From an uncultured Latescibacterota bacterium (GTDB taxonomy: Bacteria; Latescibacterota; UBA2968; UBA8231), in the NCBI GenBank assembly GCA_958295495.1, contig OY282352.1:558001-622000 (forward strand): a stretch of DNA of 64,000 nucleotides, read 5' to 3'. The notes beneath the pieces are model-generated. The model saw only the letters and a program-made list of their open reading frames with translations. It was not told the origin of the DNA and made no database searches. Of this stretch, positions 44,208-53,062 are shown piece after piece; the first letter of the stretch is position 1, and the number at the start of each line of letters is the position of its first letter. The position numbers and the translations under genes were made by a program.

Positions 44208-44758
44208 CTAGACGAAAAACTCCCCAACCCCACACCTAAAGCCTTCTACTGCTCCTACCCCCCTCTAACGTCTCCCGCTCCGTCAGCGTCTGCACATCCT
44301 GCAACGGCTTGTACACGGAAACCGTGGTGCTCTTGGGGTCTGCGATCCACACTTGATCCGCCCCGGCAGCGAGATAATCGCGCACCTTGTCTAACACGTC
44401 ACTCGTGCTGTCATTGGGAGAGAACACTTCCACCGCCAAGTCTGGAGCACCTTCCCAGAAGCTGTCGGGTACACCCGCAGCGGGGATGCGCTCATTTAGC
44501 ACGAGGGCGACATCGGCAGCGCGTACTGTATCGGGATTGGTCGCCAGTTTGAATCCGGTTTCCGCGGCAAACACCAATCCAATGCCCTGCTGTTCCGCCC
44601 AATTGCCCAGCAACCGCCCTATGCGATGGGCAATGACGCCGCGTTTGCCTCCTGTCGGGCTCATCCTTACAACTTCCCCGCGACAATTCACAGCGGTAGC
44701 CATCGCCTTGCTGCTCCATGAGACGAGCGGCTGGCACAAGATTGTCGATGGTTTCCAT
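44208..44758 (-). pseudogene. Uma2-family protein gene with two frameshifts
   Basis: The start METIDNLVPAARLMEQQGDG then YRCEL lies in one frame; from about 44690 the protein continues in another as RGEVVRMSPTGGKRGVIAHR through DLAVEVFSPNDSTSDVLDK and DQVWIADPKSTTVSVYK. At a run of G residues near 44265 the frame changes again to AVEGFRCGVGEFFV. Together they form a complete Uma2 (DUF820) protein of normal size (about 183 residues). Two one-base lesions make it a probable pseudogene. It lies 19 bases after the M28 peptidase gene. Confidence 0.65.
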
Positions 44759-44777
44759 GAGCAAGCCTGCTTTTGCG

Positions 44778-46838
44778 TCAGCGCACGACCGCGATTTTGT
44801 CCCTCGCGAGCAGGGTTCCTTCGGGGGAGTGGATCGTATAGAGATAGACCCCGTTGGCCACGGGCGAGTTGGTGCGGTTGACCCCATACCACAGCACCTC
44901 GTTGGCCACGGCCCCCAAGCGCCGCTGGACGTCGTCGTCCTCAACCGCTTCCCACACTAGATCGCCTGCCGGCCCAAAGACCCGCACCGCGGATTTGAGG
45001 GGCACACCGCTGAAGCGGAGCACGCCGCTGCCAATGCGGAAGGGGTTGGGAAAGACCGCGATCTTCGATTGCGGCACTAGGCGCAGGCGCTGGAAGACGC
45101 GGTTGTCCGCCTCGCTGACCTCGCCGATTTGCCCTTCTGCATCGACCTCGATCAAAAAGACCATCTCGCCAAATCGCTGCCAAGGAATGTGCAACTCCGC
45201 GCTCGCGCCTGGGGCCAATCCCTCTGGGGCTTGCGCCCGGTGGACGACCTCGCAGCGGCTGGAGTCTAGGGCGCATTGTGAGACCCGCACCGAGAAGCTG
45301 CTGGCGACCGCCCCCAGCCCGATGTTGCTGACGCGGACGCGGAGGTCGTCCGTGCGAACGCCGCGCAAATCGCCGGTGAAGACCGCCAAGTTCGGCGGGC
45401 CTTCTCCCAACCCGTACTCGGCCAACGTCGCCACGGCTAGCTGGGTGGTGCGACGCACCAGCTCCCAGTTGATGCTGTCGGGTAGATCGACGACCGTGTG
45501 GTACTGCGAGTTGATCCGATAGACCCCCTCGCGCACTCCGTAGGTCGTTGGGTCCGTGGGCAGGTGGTTTTCAATACCGACGATTGCGTCGTAGCCCCAC
45601 TTCCAAAACGGCGCGTGGTCGCTGATGCGCGAGCCCGCGTCTTCAAACACGTCGATAGCCAGACCGATTCCGTAGCGCTCGGCGACGGACTCCATCTCGG
45701 CAGCCAACCAGTGCGAGCCGGGATTCGTCACCAACTCCAATCGCCGCTGCAAATGGTTAAAGCCGATCATGTCGAAATTGAACACACCGAGAATTTTGTC
45801 GTCGCGCTCGGCCGCTAAATCGGCGTACGCTTGGCTGCCCAACAGGCCCAATTCCTCACCCGACCAAGCGATGAAGCGGATTGACCAAGGAAACTGCTGC
45901 GCGGCCAGCAGCCTAGCGCTCTCCAAGACCAAGGCCACGCCGCTGGCATTGTCGTCGGCCCCGGGTGCTGGCTCGCGCACCCAGTCCCAGCCGCCTGCCG
46001 AGCGCACACCCGTGGCGTCGTAGTGGGCGCAGATAATGTAGTACCCGGCCTCTGGGTCGGCGCCCGGCAGGGTGCCGATGACGTTGTACGCAGTGGTGTC
46101 GGTCGGTGCGTGGCCCTCGTTGCCTCGGCGCGAGGTATGGAAGATGACGCGCTCTGAGGCAATGGGGAAGGGATGCAACTCGACCGCTTCGTCGCCGAGG
46201 GCCGCGGCCAATTGCGAGCGGATGTACTCGGTTGACTCGCGTATCTCTGGATGCACGGCAAAGCGGCTGCGCATGTTGCCGGGGACGCTGCCCAAAGCCG
46301 GGTCTTTCAAAGCGAGGGCTTCGACGTGGGCTTGCAAGCGCTCGGTTGCGACTTCCTCGATAAGGGCCGCCACCGCCGGCGAGGCCATTTGCAGGGCCTT
46401 GGGAGCGCGGCGCGGCGCATCCAACCACCCGTCTAGGCTGTAGTTGTTGGGCAGCGGCCAGAGGAAGTGGGGGCCCTCGTGCAAGCGGGCGGTCGGCCCC
46501 ACCCGCAAGAGCACCCATTCGCCCCTCCGAGCAAAGACCAACTCAACGCCTTGGGGCAGGGGAAGATGGAGGTGAGCGGCGACAAAATAGCGGTCGCCCG
46601 CTCGCGGCCTGTCGAGGCAGAGGATGGCAAACCCCCGCTTGGTGAACTCCGCGACCGCGCTTTCGCTGGCCTCGACAAAAGCCACGCCCCGCGCCACGTA
46701 GCGCACCTGCTCGCTCAGCGCGGCGATCGCAGTTAGCTCGGCTGGCGCATTCCAAGACAGGCCGACCAAGGGCTTATTGGCCAAGACGGAGCTAACAAAA
46801 AAAAGAGAGGCGCACAACGCCCCTTTAAGTGAGTTCAT
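44778..46838 (-). CDS. Secreted M28-family metallopeptidase with CARDB-like and FlgD/T9SS-type C-terminal domains
   Basis: The protein of 686 residues has a signal peptide (ALCASLFFVSSVLANK). The M28 catalytic domain spans about 200-480, with zinc ligands in IICAHYDATG, GADDNASGVALV, WSGEELGLLGS, NFDMIGF and SQYHTVVDLP, all present. A CARDB-like beta domain follows (about 485-590). The C-terminal 90 residues read VFPNPFRIGSG, PAGDLVWE and GVYLYTIHSPEG, typical FlgD-Ig/T9SS-type sorting tails of the FCB group. It is probably exported and attached to or released from the cell surface as an aminopeptidase. Regulation is not evident. Confidence 0.85.
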   Translation of the reverse strand: MNSLKGALCASLFFVSSVLANKPLVGLSWNAPAELTAIAALSEQVRYVARGVAFVEASESAVAEFTKRGFAILCLDRPRAGDRYFVAAHLHLPLPQGVELVFARRGEWVLLRVGPTARLHEGPHFLWPLPNNYSLDGWLDAPRRAPKALQMASPAVAALIEEVATERLQAHVEALALKDPALGSVPGNMRSRFAVHPEIRESTEYIRSQLAAALGDEAVELHPFPIASERVIFHTSRRGNEGHAPTDTTAYNVIGTLPGADPEAGYYIICAHYDATGVRSAGGWDWVREPAPGADDNASGVALVLESARLLAAQQFPWSIRFIAWSGEELGLLGSQAYADLAAERDDKILGVFNFDMIGFNHLQRRLELVTNPGSHWLAAEMESVAERYGIGLAIDVFEDAGSRISDHAPFWKWGYDAIVGIENHLPTDPTTYGVREGVYRINSQYHTVVDLPDSINWELVRRTTQLAVATLAEYGLGEGPPNLAVFTGDLRGVRTDDLRVRVSNIGLGAVASSFSVRVSQCALDSSRCEVVHRAQAPEGLAPGASAELHIPWQRFGEMVFLIEVDAEGQIGEVSEADNRVFQRLRLVPQSKIAVFPNPFRIGSGVLRFSGVPLKSAVRVFGPAGDLVWEAVEDDDVQRRLGAVANEVLWYGVNRTNSPVANGVYLYTIHSPEGTLLARDKIAVVR

Positions 46839-46926
46839 GGTTAGCTTACTTGTTGAGAAACAAAACGTTAGGAAACTTACTTTGCGCGTCAGGCTCTGTC
46901 AAGAACAAATCTGCGCGCGCGCTTTG

Positions 46927-46958
46927 GCCGCCAAAAGCCTCTTGGCGGCGACTTTTTT
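46927..46958 (+). terminator. Terminator-like hairpin in the ubiA leader
   Basis: GCCGCCAA (46927-46934) pairs perfectly with TTGGCGGC (46942-46949) over a 7-base loop and is followed by GAC and TTTTTT. It has the form of an intrinsic terminator on the plus strand. It lies in the 279-base divergent gap (46839-47117) before the UbiA gene, with no plus-strand gene upstream of it. It might be a leader attenuator, or it might end a small RNA. The rest of the gap shows no gene. Confidence 0.5.
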
Positions 46959-47117
46959 GCGTTGCTTTTATATAACGTTTGCTCGCTTGCTTGCCCACCT
47001 AAACACGCGACCCCTAATTTTCGTTAGGTACGCCGCTAGGCTAGTACAGGGGCTGCCCCTATGATGGGTGGAGAGGCCGATCTGGCATCGCGTATATAGC
47101 CCCATAAACGGAAACCC

Positions 47118-47966
47118 TTGTCGCAACTCAGCGCGTTTTTCCTCCTGCCTCGGCCGCTTAACGGCCTGATCACCGCCCTCTCGGTCGGCATTGGCGCTTT
47201 GACCGCAAACCAAGCCCCCACTTGGCCCGCCCTTGTGCTCGCTGCCCTTTCTGCCGCCTTAATCAACGGTGCCGGCAATGCCTTCAACGATTTGATGGAC
47301 ATAGACATTGACCGCATCAACCGCCCGCTGCGCCCCCTGCCGGCCGGCCGCCTCAGCCCAAACGCGGCCCAAATGCAAAGCCTGCTCCTCGCCCTAGCCG
47401 GCTGCACGCTCGCGTTCTTGCTCAGCCCCTCGCATGGGCTGATCGCCCTAGCCGTTGCCGCCTTGCTCGCCTTCTATAGTATCTCCTTAAAAAACAGCCT
47501 GCTGTGGGGCAATGTACTCGTCGCCTTTGTCGGGGCCATCGCCTTTCCCTACGGTGCCTTGGCGGCCGGCGATATGGGGCGCTCGTGGGTTCCGGCGCTC
47601 TTTGCTTTGCTCTTTCACTTGGGGCGCGAAATCGTCAAGGACATCGAGGACGTCGCCGGCGATCAAATCCGCGGCGAGCGCACCTTGCCTCTTTCTTGGG
47701 GATGTGCCCAAGCCGCGCTGCTGGCAGCCTTCGTTTATTTGCTGTTGGTAGGGTTTACTTGGATGCCGTTTTTCATGGGCTTCTACGGTGCGCTCTACGC
47801 GCTCGCTCTGCTGCCGGTCCATGCCTTGGTCGGCTACGTCCTCTGGCAATTGTATCGCCAACGCGCCATACTGGCCGACGACCGCCTCGGCCGCTTGCTC
47901 AAAGTCGGCATGTTGTTGGGGCTTGTGGCCATCGTCGTCGGCGAGATCGTCGTTGCTTTGGGCTAG
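47118..47966 (+). CDS. UbiA-family prenyltransferase (geranylgeranylglycerol-phosphate synthase-like)
   Basis: The protein of 282 residues starts at a TTG; no ATG or GTG lies nearby in frame. About eight membrane helices carry the two aspartate-rich motifs [17 protein letters not shown] and [20 protein letters not shown], which bind the prenyl diphosphate through Mg. The sequence fits the group that includes digeranylgeranylglyceryl-phosphate synthase-like and other UbiA enzymes; MenA is another possibility in view of the menaquinone genes in this window. The acceptor cannot be settled. Part of its DNA is repeated at 48706-48780. Confidence 0.85.
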   Translation: MSQLSAFFLLPRPLNGLITALSVGIGALTANQAPTWPALVLAALSAALINGAGNAFNDLMDIDIDRINRPLRPLPAGRLSPNAAQMQSLLLALAGCTLAFLLSPSHGLIALAVAALLAFYSISLKNSLLWGNVLVAFVGAIAFPYGALAAGDMGRSWVPALFALLFHLGREIVKDIEDVAGDQIRGERTLPLSWGCAQAALLAAFVYLLLVGFTWMPFFMGFYGALYALALLPVHALVGYVLWQLYRQRAILADDRLGRLLKVGMLLGLVAIVVGEIVVALG

Positions 47967-48002
47967 TCGCGGTCTGACTCGTGCCCCTCCTCAACCAAGC
48001 TG

Positions 48003-48369
48003 TCTCGGGAAAAGCCGTTAAAATCCTTCGATCTGACGTAACCAGAGGTACACTTAAATTCTGAGCCAGAGCAACAAATTCGCAGTCATAAGCCGAGCAT
48101 TTCGCCTAAGCTGCCAGTTTCATAACCGATACAGAAGAAATTGTATGTTCTCGTTCCTGCATAATTCCTTCCGCATTTTTAAGAAGGTTGATCGCGTGAT
48201 CTAGGCCGAAAATTTCCTGCCGCACGTACAATGACAAAAGATTCCGAAACTCACTGCGCCAGAGCAGTGGTGCTGCCCATTCAGAATCCCGTTGCTTCAC
48301 CGCTTCTGCTCGTTGTGTCCGTTCACCGTTAATCAGCAAATAAGCAATTAAATCTGTATCGACAACAAT
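48003..48369 (-). pseudogene. PIN-domain toxin (VapC-like) with an in-frame TAG
   Basis: The frame reads IVVDTDLIAYLLINGERTQR through WRSEFRNLLSLYVRQEIFGL to VMKLAA, a TAG at 48106-48108, then directly [20 protein letters not shown] and [12 protein letters not shown]. The PIN acidic residues (VVDTD, SEF, AYDCEF, TSD) are thus all there, interrupted by one stop (probably CAG to TAG). No ATG exists; the best start is an ATT at 48369 with GGAGG about 10 bases upstream. The toxin is probably inactive or truncated to about 87 residues. Confidence 0.65.
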
Positions 48370-48617
48370 CGAGGGCGTCCCTCCTCTTTGGCTTTTCTCA
48401 AAAACTCATCCGTCAAAGGCGGCGCATCCGAAACCCGATTTCTCAATTCCTCTAACTTTTTCAGCAATTCTTCCGTACTCACGCGCTGGCGGATCAAGAC
48501 TTCCTCTAGACAGCCGATCACCTCGCTGTTCACACTTCGGCGATGTGCGGCAGCACGCGCCTTCAATTTTTCGCAAAGTTTGGGCGGCATATTCTTTATC
48601 GTAACATTGACACCCAT
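48348..48617 (-). CDS. Ribbon-helix-helix antitoxin (FitA/Arc type)
   Basis: The product has 89 residues from the ATG at 48617, which has GGAGG 5 bases upstream; the open frame starts at 48662. The N-terminus VNVTIKNMPPKLCEKLKARA then AAHRRSVNSEVIGCLEEVL is a typical Arc/FitA ribbon-helix-helix DNA-binding domain. The C-terminal part would bind the PIN toxin encoded directly downstream, whose frame overlaps its end by about 22 bases. Such proteins repress their own operon. With the toxin broken, it may be an orphan antitoxin. Confidence 0.8.
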   Translation of the reverse strand: MGVNVTIKNMPPKLCEKLKARAAAHRRSVNSEVIGCLEEVLIRQRVSTEELLKKLEELRNRVSDAPPLTDEFLRKAKEEGRPRLLSIQI

Positions 48618-48705
48618 AGCGACCTCCGCGACGTGATAAATAAAGAAAAAGGATCCCTTCAAAAGCTACGCGATCAATGATTCAGGTCAACATATCCTTA
48701 CTTCC

Positions 48706-48785
48706 CTGCTCGCCGCCCTTTCTGCCGCCTTAATCAACGGTGCCGGCAATGCCTTTAACGCTTTGATGGACATTGACCGCAGCGG
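48706..48785 (+). repeat. Partial duplicate of ubiA DNA
   Basis: About 75 bases (CTGCTCGCCGCCCTTTCTGC onward) match ubiA at 47235-47318 almost exactly, including TTAATCAACGGTGCCGGCAA. The copy lacks six bases of the aspartate motif (ATAGAC). It lies 1.4 kb from its source in the same orientation, beyond the VapBC-like pair. The remainder of the 48663-48893 gap has no gene. Confidence 0.85.
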
Positions 48786-48899
48786 CTTGGACGCCGTAGA
48801 TGACCTCGCTCCCGCTCGACCCCGGCGCAGCACGACACCTGTTGCTTCGAGCCAACCTCGGCCTGATATTGGTTAGCACCGCTATCAAAGGAGTTGAAC

Positions 48900-50033
48900 G
48901 TGAAAATTACCGATGTCAAACCCATTCCCATCTACCACGGATCGCGCAACTACCTCTTCGTCAAAGTCGAGACGGACGCCGGCTTGTACGGCGTCGGCGA
49001 GTTTGGCATTACCTGGAAGGAACGGGCCGGGATCGGGGCTATCGAACACATGAAGCGCCACATCATCGGCCTGGACCCGCTCAATACCGAATACATCTGG
49101 CAACTGCTGTTCCGCGTCGATTTCTTCCCCGGTGGCCGGATCAACGCGGCCGCCATGTCGGCCATTGACATTGCGCTATGGGACATCAAGGGTAAGGCCC
49201 TCGGGCAACCCGTGTACATGCTCTTGGGCGGCAAGATGCGCGAGCGCGTCTTCTGCTACACCGGCATCGGCGGCAAAACGCCCGCCGACACCGCCCGCAC
49301 CGCCCAAGAGCGGGTCGCCGAGGGCTGGAAGTACCTGCGGATGTCGGTCTTCGACCGCGACGGGATTCTCGAACCGCGCACGGCCGTCCGCGACTCCATC
49401 GCCCACTTCGCGGCTGTGCGCGAAGCCGTCGGGCCGGAGGTGGAAATCTGCATTGACGTCCACACCCGCCTCGACCCGCCCGACACCATCCGCCTCGGCC
49501 GCCAGCTCGAGGAATACGACCCCTTCTTCATCGAGGATCCGCTGCGCTGCGAAAACCCCCAGACCTACCGCCAAGTGCGTCAGCACGTGAGCTGCCCTTT
49601 AGCAGTGGGCGAGCACTACGCGACCAAGTGGGAGTTTCGGCAGATGATCGAAGAGGAACTGATGGACTATGCGCGGATTGACCTGTGCATCGTCGGCGGG
49701 CTGACCGAGGCGCGCAAAGTGGCCAACTGGTGCGAGACCCACTACATCAAGATCGTCCCGCACAATCCCCTCGGCCCAGTCTCGGCCGCAGCTTGCGCCC
49801 ACCTCGACATCGCCTGCGACAATTTCGCCGTGCAGGAGGGCGGCCTCGTGGGCCATCCCGTGATGGAGGACCTCTTCCCAGTACAACTGCCCTACGAGGC
49901 CGGCTGCCTCTTGCCGCCGGAGCGCCCCGGCTTGGGCGTGGAGTTCGACGAAGAAGCCGCTCAACATCACGCCTTCAAATGGCTCGGCGGCCCGATCCTG
50001 CGTCGCGCCGATGGCTCGTTCACCAATTGGTAG
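48900..50033 (+). CDS. Mandelate racemase/enolase-superfamily protein (galactonate dehydratase-like)
   Basis: The product has 377 residues from a GTG at 48900, with AAAGGAG 6 bases upstream; a TTG at 48894 touches the ribosome site and is less likely. Metal ligands of the superfamily appear in order: CIDVH, FFIEDPLR and AVGEHYATKWEF, with a later IVPHNPLGPVSAAA histidine. This combination fits the D-galactonate dehydratase-like branch, which removes water from sugar acids. It is followed by hisS and a sugar isomerase gene. The substrate is unproven. Confidence 0.88.
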   Translation: MKITDVKPIPIYHGSRNYLFVKVETDAGLYGVGEFGITWKERAGIGAIEHMKRHIIGLDPLNTEYIWQLLFRVDFFPGGRINAAAMSAIDIALWDIKGKALGQPVYMLLGGKMRERVFCYTGIGGKTPADTARTAQERVAEGWKYLRMSVFDRDGILEPRTAVRDSIAHFAAVREAVGPEVEICIDVHTRLDPPDTIRLGRQLEEYDPFFIEDPLRCENPQTYRQVRQHVSCPLAVGEHYATKWEFRQMIEEELMDYARIDLCIVGGLTEARKVANWCETHYIKIVPHNPLGPVSAAACAHLDIACDNFAVQEGGLVGHPVMEDLFPVQLPYEAGCLLPPERPGLGVEFDEEAAQHHAFKWLGGPILRRADGSFTNW

Positions 50034-50080
50034 TAGAGTTGGCGGCCAGCACCCCGACAAAATTTTGTAGGAAACCCGCT

Positions 50081-51358
50081 ATGGACCTATCCCCACCCCG
50101 CGGCACCCGCGATTTTTTCCCCGCAGATATGCGCCAGCAGAACTGGTTGTTGGGCCATTTTCGCGCTGTGGCCGCTCTCTTCGCCTTTGAAGAATACGAC
50201 GCTCCGGTCGTGGAATCCGAGGCACTCTACACGCGCAAGGCCGGCGAGGAAATCACCGACCAGCTCTACAACTTTGCCGACAAAGGGGGCCGCCGCCTAG
50301 CCCTGCGCCCGGAAATGACCCCGTCGCTGGCCCGGCTGGTGCTGCAAAAGGGCGGCTCCTTGGCCCTGCCCCTCAAGTGGTTCAGCGTTCCCCAGTGTTG
50401 GCGCTACGAGCGCATGACCCGCGGTCGCAGACGCGAACACTATCAGTGGAACATGGACATTATCGGCGTTTCCGCAGTGACCGCAGAAGCCGAGTTGCTC
50501 GCCGCCCTCACCACCTTTTTCAAGGGCCTCGGTCTCGGTCCCGCGGATGTCGGCATTAAAGTATCCAATCGCAAAATTCTCCAAGGGCTGCTCGAAGGCC
50601 TAGGCGTGCCCGACGACCGGTTCGCCCCGGTGTGCGTCCTAATCGACAAGCTGGAAAAAGTGCCGCGCACAGCCATTGAGGGCGACATGGCCGCCTTGGG
50701 CCTAGATCGCAGCATGGTTGACCGCATTGTCGAGGCCCTCTCCTTGGACGAACTCGACCGGATAGCCGCCGCAATCGGAACCGACCACCCCGGTATTGCC
50801 GAATTGCGCCATCTCTTCGACTTAGCTGCCGATTACGGCTACGCCGACTGGCTCTCTTTTGAGGCGAGTCTAGTGCGGGGGTTGGCCTATTATACGGGTA
50901 TCGTCTTTGAGGCTTTTGACCGCGGCGGCGATCTGCGCGCCATCTGCGGCGGGGGCCGCTACGACCGTCTGCTTTCGACCTTTGGCGGCAAAGACGCGCC
51001 GGCCTGCGGTTTTGGCTGCGGCGACGCGGTCATAGTCGAATTGCTCAGGGACCAAGGGCTACTGCCCGCTGTCCCCAAGGCCGTGGACGACCTAGTCTTT
51101 GCCTTTAACGCCGACCTGCGCCCGGCCGCCATGGACGTGGCGGCCCGACTGCGGCAGGCCGGCCGCTCGGTTGACTTGATCCTCGAAGACAAAAAGGTCC
51201 GCTGGGCCTTTCGCCGCGCCGACCAGATCGGGGCCGCTCGGCTGGTTCTGCTGGCCCCAGACGAATGGGCCGCCGGTCAGGTGCGGATCAAAACCCTATC
51301 CACCGGTGCCGAGCAAAACGTCCCTCTCGACCAATTGACCGAAACGAGACGCGCATGA
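50081..51358 (+). CDS. hisS: Histidyl-tRNA synthetase
   Basis: The product has 425 residues from the ATG at 50081 (MDLSPPRGTRDFFPADMRQQ), the normal start and size; the open frame from 49685 is an upstream extension antisense to nothing useful. Motif 1 (GTRDFFP), motif 2 (ALRPEMTPSLARLV), the histidine-A-type line VRGLAYYTGIVFEAF and CGGGRYDRLL (motif 3 region) are clear, followed by the anticodon-binding domain. It attaches histidine to its tRNA. The last codons overlap the next gene (ATGA). Confidence 0.95.
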   Translation: MDLSPPRGTRDFFPADMRQQNWLLGHFRAVAALFAFEEYDAPVVESEALYTRKAGEEITDQLYNFADKGGRRLALRPEMTPSLARLVLQKGGSLALPLKWFSVPQCWRYERMTRGRRREHYQWNMDIIGVSAVTAEAELLAALTTFFKGLGLGPADVGIKVSNRKILQGLLEGLGVPDDRFAPVCVLIDKLEKVPRTAIEGDMAALGLDRSMVDRIVEALSLDELDRIAAAIGTDHPGIAELRHLFDLAADYGYADWLSFEASLVRGLAYYTGIVFEAFDRGGDLRAICGGGRYDRLLSTFGGKDAPACGFGCGDAVIVELLRDQGLLPAVPKAVDDLVFAFNADLRPAAMDVAARLRQAGRSVDLILEDKKVRWAFRRADQIGAARLVLLAPDEWAAGQVRIKTLSTGAEQNVPLDQLTETRRA

Positions 51359-52335
51359 AAATTGGCCTCTGCGCTTGGAGCTTTACCGGTGCTCACAAAG
51401 AAACCGGGCGCGCCATTGACCCCCACACCCCCGAGGGCCTGACGCGCTTGGCCCGCGACAACGGCCTCCACAGCGTCGAATTCGCAGCCCAATGGCTGGG
51501 CGACTGCTCGCCCGAGGAGCGGGCGGCCTTTGCCGAGACTCGCGCTGATCTCAACCTGTTTTTGGACACGGGCGGCGACAACTACGCCTCAGACATCGCG
51601 CCGCTGCGCCAAGCCATTGAGACGGCCCACCGCGCCGGTGCCCGCGCCGTGCGCACGACCGTCAGCCGCCTCGTCGAAGGCGACCGCACCGAGTATGGTG
51701 CCGAGGGGATGCGGGACTACATCGAAGCCTTGGTACAGCCCTTCAAAGAAGTCATGCCGCTTGCCGAGGAATACGGCATCCCGGTGGGCATTGAAAACCA
51801 CCAAGATCTGTGCTCATGGGAATTGCTGTCGCTATGCGAAAAAGTCGGCAGCCCGCAACTGGGCGTCACCATGGATGTAGGCAATGCCCTTGCCGTCGGC
51901 GAGCATCCCCTGTCCTTTGCCGAGCGCGTCTTGCCCATCCTCAAACACGTCCACATCAAGGACTACACGGTGCATCCCACGCCCTCGGGCTACCGCCTCA
52001 AGCGCTGCGCCATCGGCGACGGGGTCGTGGATTGGCCGGAGATAATCGCGCTATTCGACCGCGAGGTGCCGCATGTCGAGGGCTGCATTGAACTCGGCGC
52101 GAGCGTCGCCCGCCACATCCGCCTTTTGGAAGAGGACTGGTGGGCGGCCTTTGCCGAGCGCCCCCTTCACGAGGCGATACACGCCATTCGCACCCTGCAT
52201 CAGGCGGCTGGCGATCCCGAGGGCTGGCAGACGCCGCACGAGCGCGGAGAATCCCCCCAGGCCCGAGTAGAGTATGAAATGGAGCAGTTTGAGCGGTCGG
52301 TCGCCTACCTGAAGGGCCTGCTTGGCTGGTTCTAG
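51355..52335 (+). CDS. Sugar phosphate isomerase/epimerase (xylose isomerase-like TIM barrel)
   Basis: The product has 326 residues from the ATG at 51355, which overlaps the hisS stop by four bases. The AP endonuclease family 2 fold is seen in SFTGAHKETGRAID, LHSVEFAAQWLG, GIPVGIENHQDLCSWELL (Glu metal ligand), LGVTMDVGNALAVGEHPL (Asp) and KHVHIKDYTVHPT (His). The metal site is complete. Proteins of this type isomerise or epimerise sugars and often accompany enolase-superfamily dehydratases, as here, pointing to sugar-acid catabolism. The substrate is unknown. Confidence 0.85.
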   Translation: MKIGLCAWSFTGAHKETGRAIDPHTPEGLTRLARDNGLHSVEFAAQWLGDCSPEERAAFAETRADLNLFLDTGGDNYASDIAPLRQAIETAHRAGARAVRTTVSRLVEGDRTEYGAEGMRDYIEALVQPFKEVMPLAEEYGIPVGIENHQDLCSWELLSLCEKVGSPQLGVTMDVGNALAVGEHPLSFAERVLPILKHVHIKDYTVHPTPSGYRLKRCAIGDGVVDWPEIIALFDREVPHVEGCIELGASVARHIRLLEEDWWAAFAERPLHEAIHAIRTLHQAAGDPEGWQTPHERGESPQARVEYEMEQFERSVAYLKGLLGWF

Positions 52336-52408
52336 CTGGCCGTAAAAGTGTGCAAGGCTACACCGGCCTCAAGTGAAATAACCGCTACCCTTCAGGAAGC
52401 TCGATAGA

Positions 52409-53027
52409 ATGAAGAGAAGAGCCCCGAGAAATCGCACCTTGATCTGTAAAGAGACGGAGGTTGACCGCTTATCGGCTGAAGTCTTGCAAGTCGAACGTCC
52501 GGTCAGTGAAAAGGACATTACAGGAAAAGTCATTCGTGGGGATATGTTTGAAGTTGCCGGGCATTTGCCAAAGGGATTTGTCGATCTACTCATCCTCGAC
52601 CCACCCTACAATCTTCTCAAGAACTACAACGATCTCACGTTCAAGGAAAAAGGAAGAGACGACTATCAGAAGTGGTTCCAAAACGCTCTCGAAGTGTTGC
52701 TACCAACTCTGCATCCAACTGCGACGATCTACGTATGCTCTGACTGGAAAACTTCTGTCCTGATAGTGCCCATTCTCGAAGCTCGTTTTCACCTTTCTAG
52801 ACTGGAAATGCCTAACTGTTGGCGCATTGGGATGGGGGCAGATTCAAATTGCGAACTCAAACAACATCAAATTGATTGATCGCTATTCTCGGAAGAAGTG
52901 GATGCTCCAACTCTGCGATACGCTCTTGGAGTTTTATCCAAAAGAAATTCTAAAGATACAAGACAGAATCGGGCGATTTGATGAAGTCAAGACGCGCTGG
53001 CAGTCGCGCAAAGATATATGGGACTAA
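52409..53027 (+). pseudogene. Remnant of a DNA N4/N6-methyltransferase
   Basis: The first frame (52409-52879) has GKVIRGDMFEVAGHLPKGFV then DLLILDPPYNLLKNYNDLTF, the catalytic DPPY motif, and TIYVCSDWKTS. After about residue 135 similarity stops, and the overlapping frame (52827-53027) ends with RYSRKKWMLQLCDTLLEFYP and further residues. The FxGxG SAM-binding motif of this family is not found, so the rest of the enzyme is deleted. The AT-rich composition suggests foreign origin. Confidence 0.6.
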
Positions 53028-53062
53028 AAAGACACTTTTCATTCTATCGCTGGAGCTAAGCC

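Noticed and set aside
37672..48108. Repeated in-frame TAG codons (37672, 41245, 48106) as a sign of amber recoding
   Set aside because: Several intact genes end in TAG at their expected ends (for example the enolase-superfamily gene at 50031, UbiA at 47964 and the sulfatase at 54557). The internal TAGs occur only in genes with other signs of decay.
49685..50080. Long N-terminal extension of HisS
   Set aside because: It overlaps the enolase-superfamily gene in another frame; HisS begins at the PRGTRDF region, matching the ATG at 50081.
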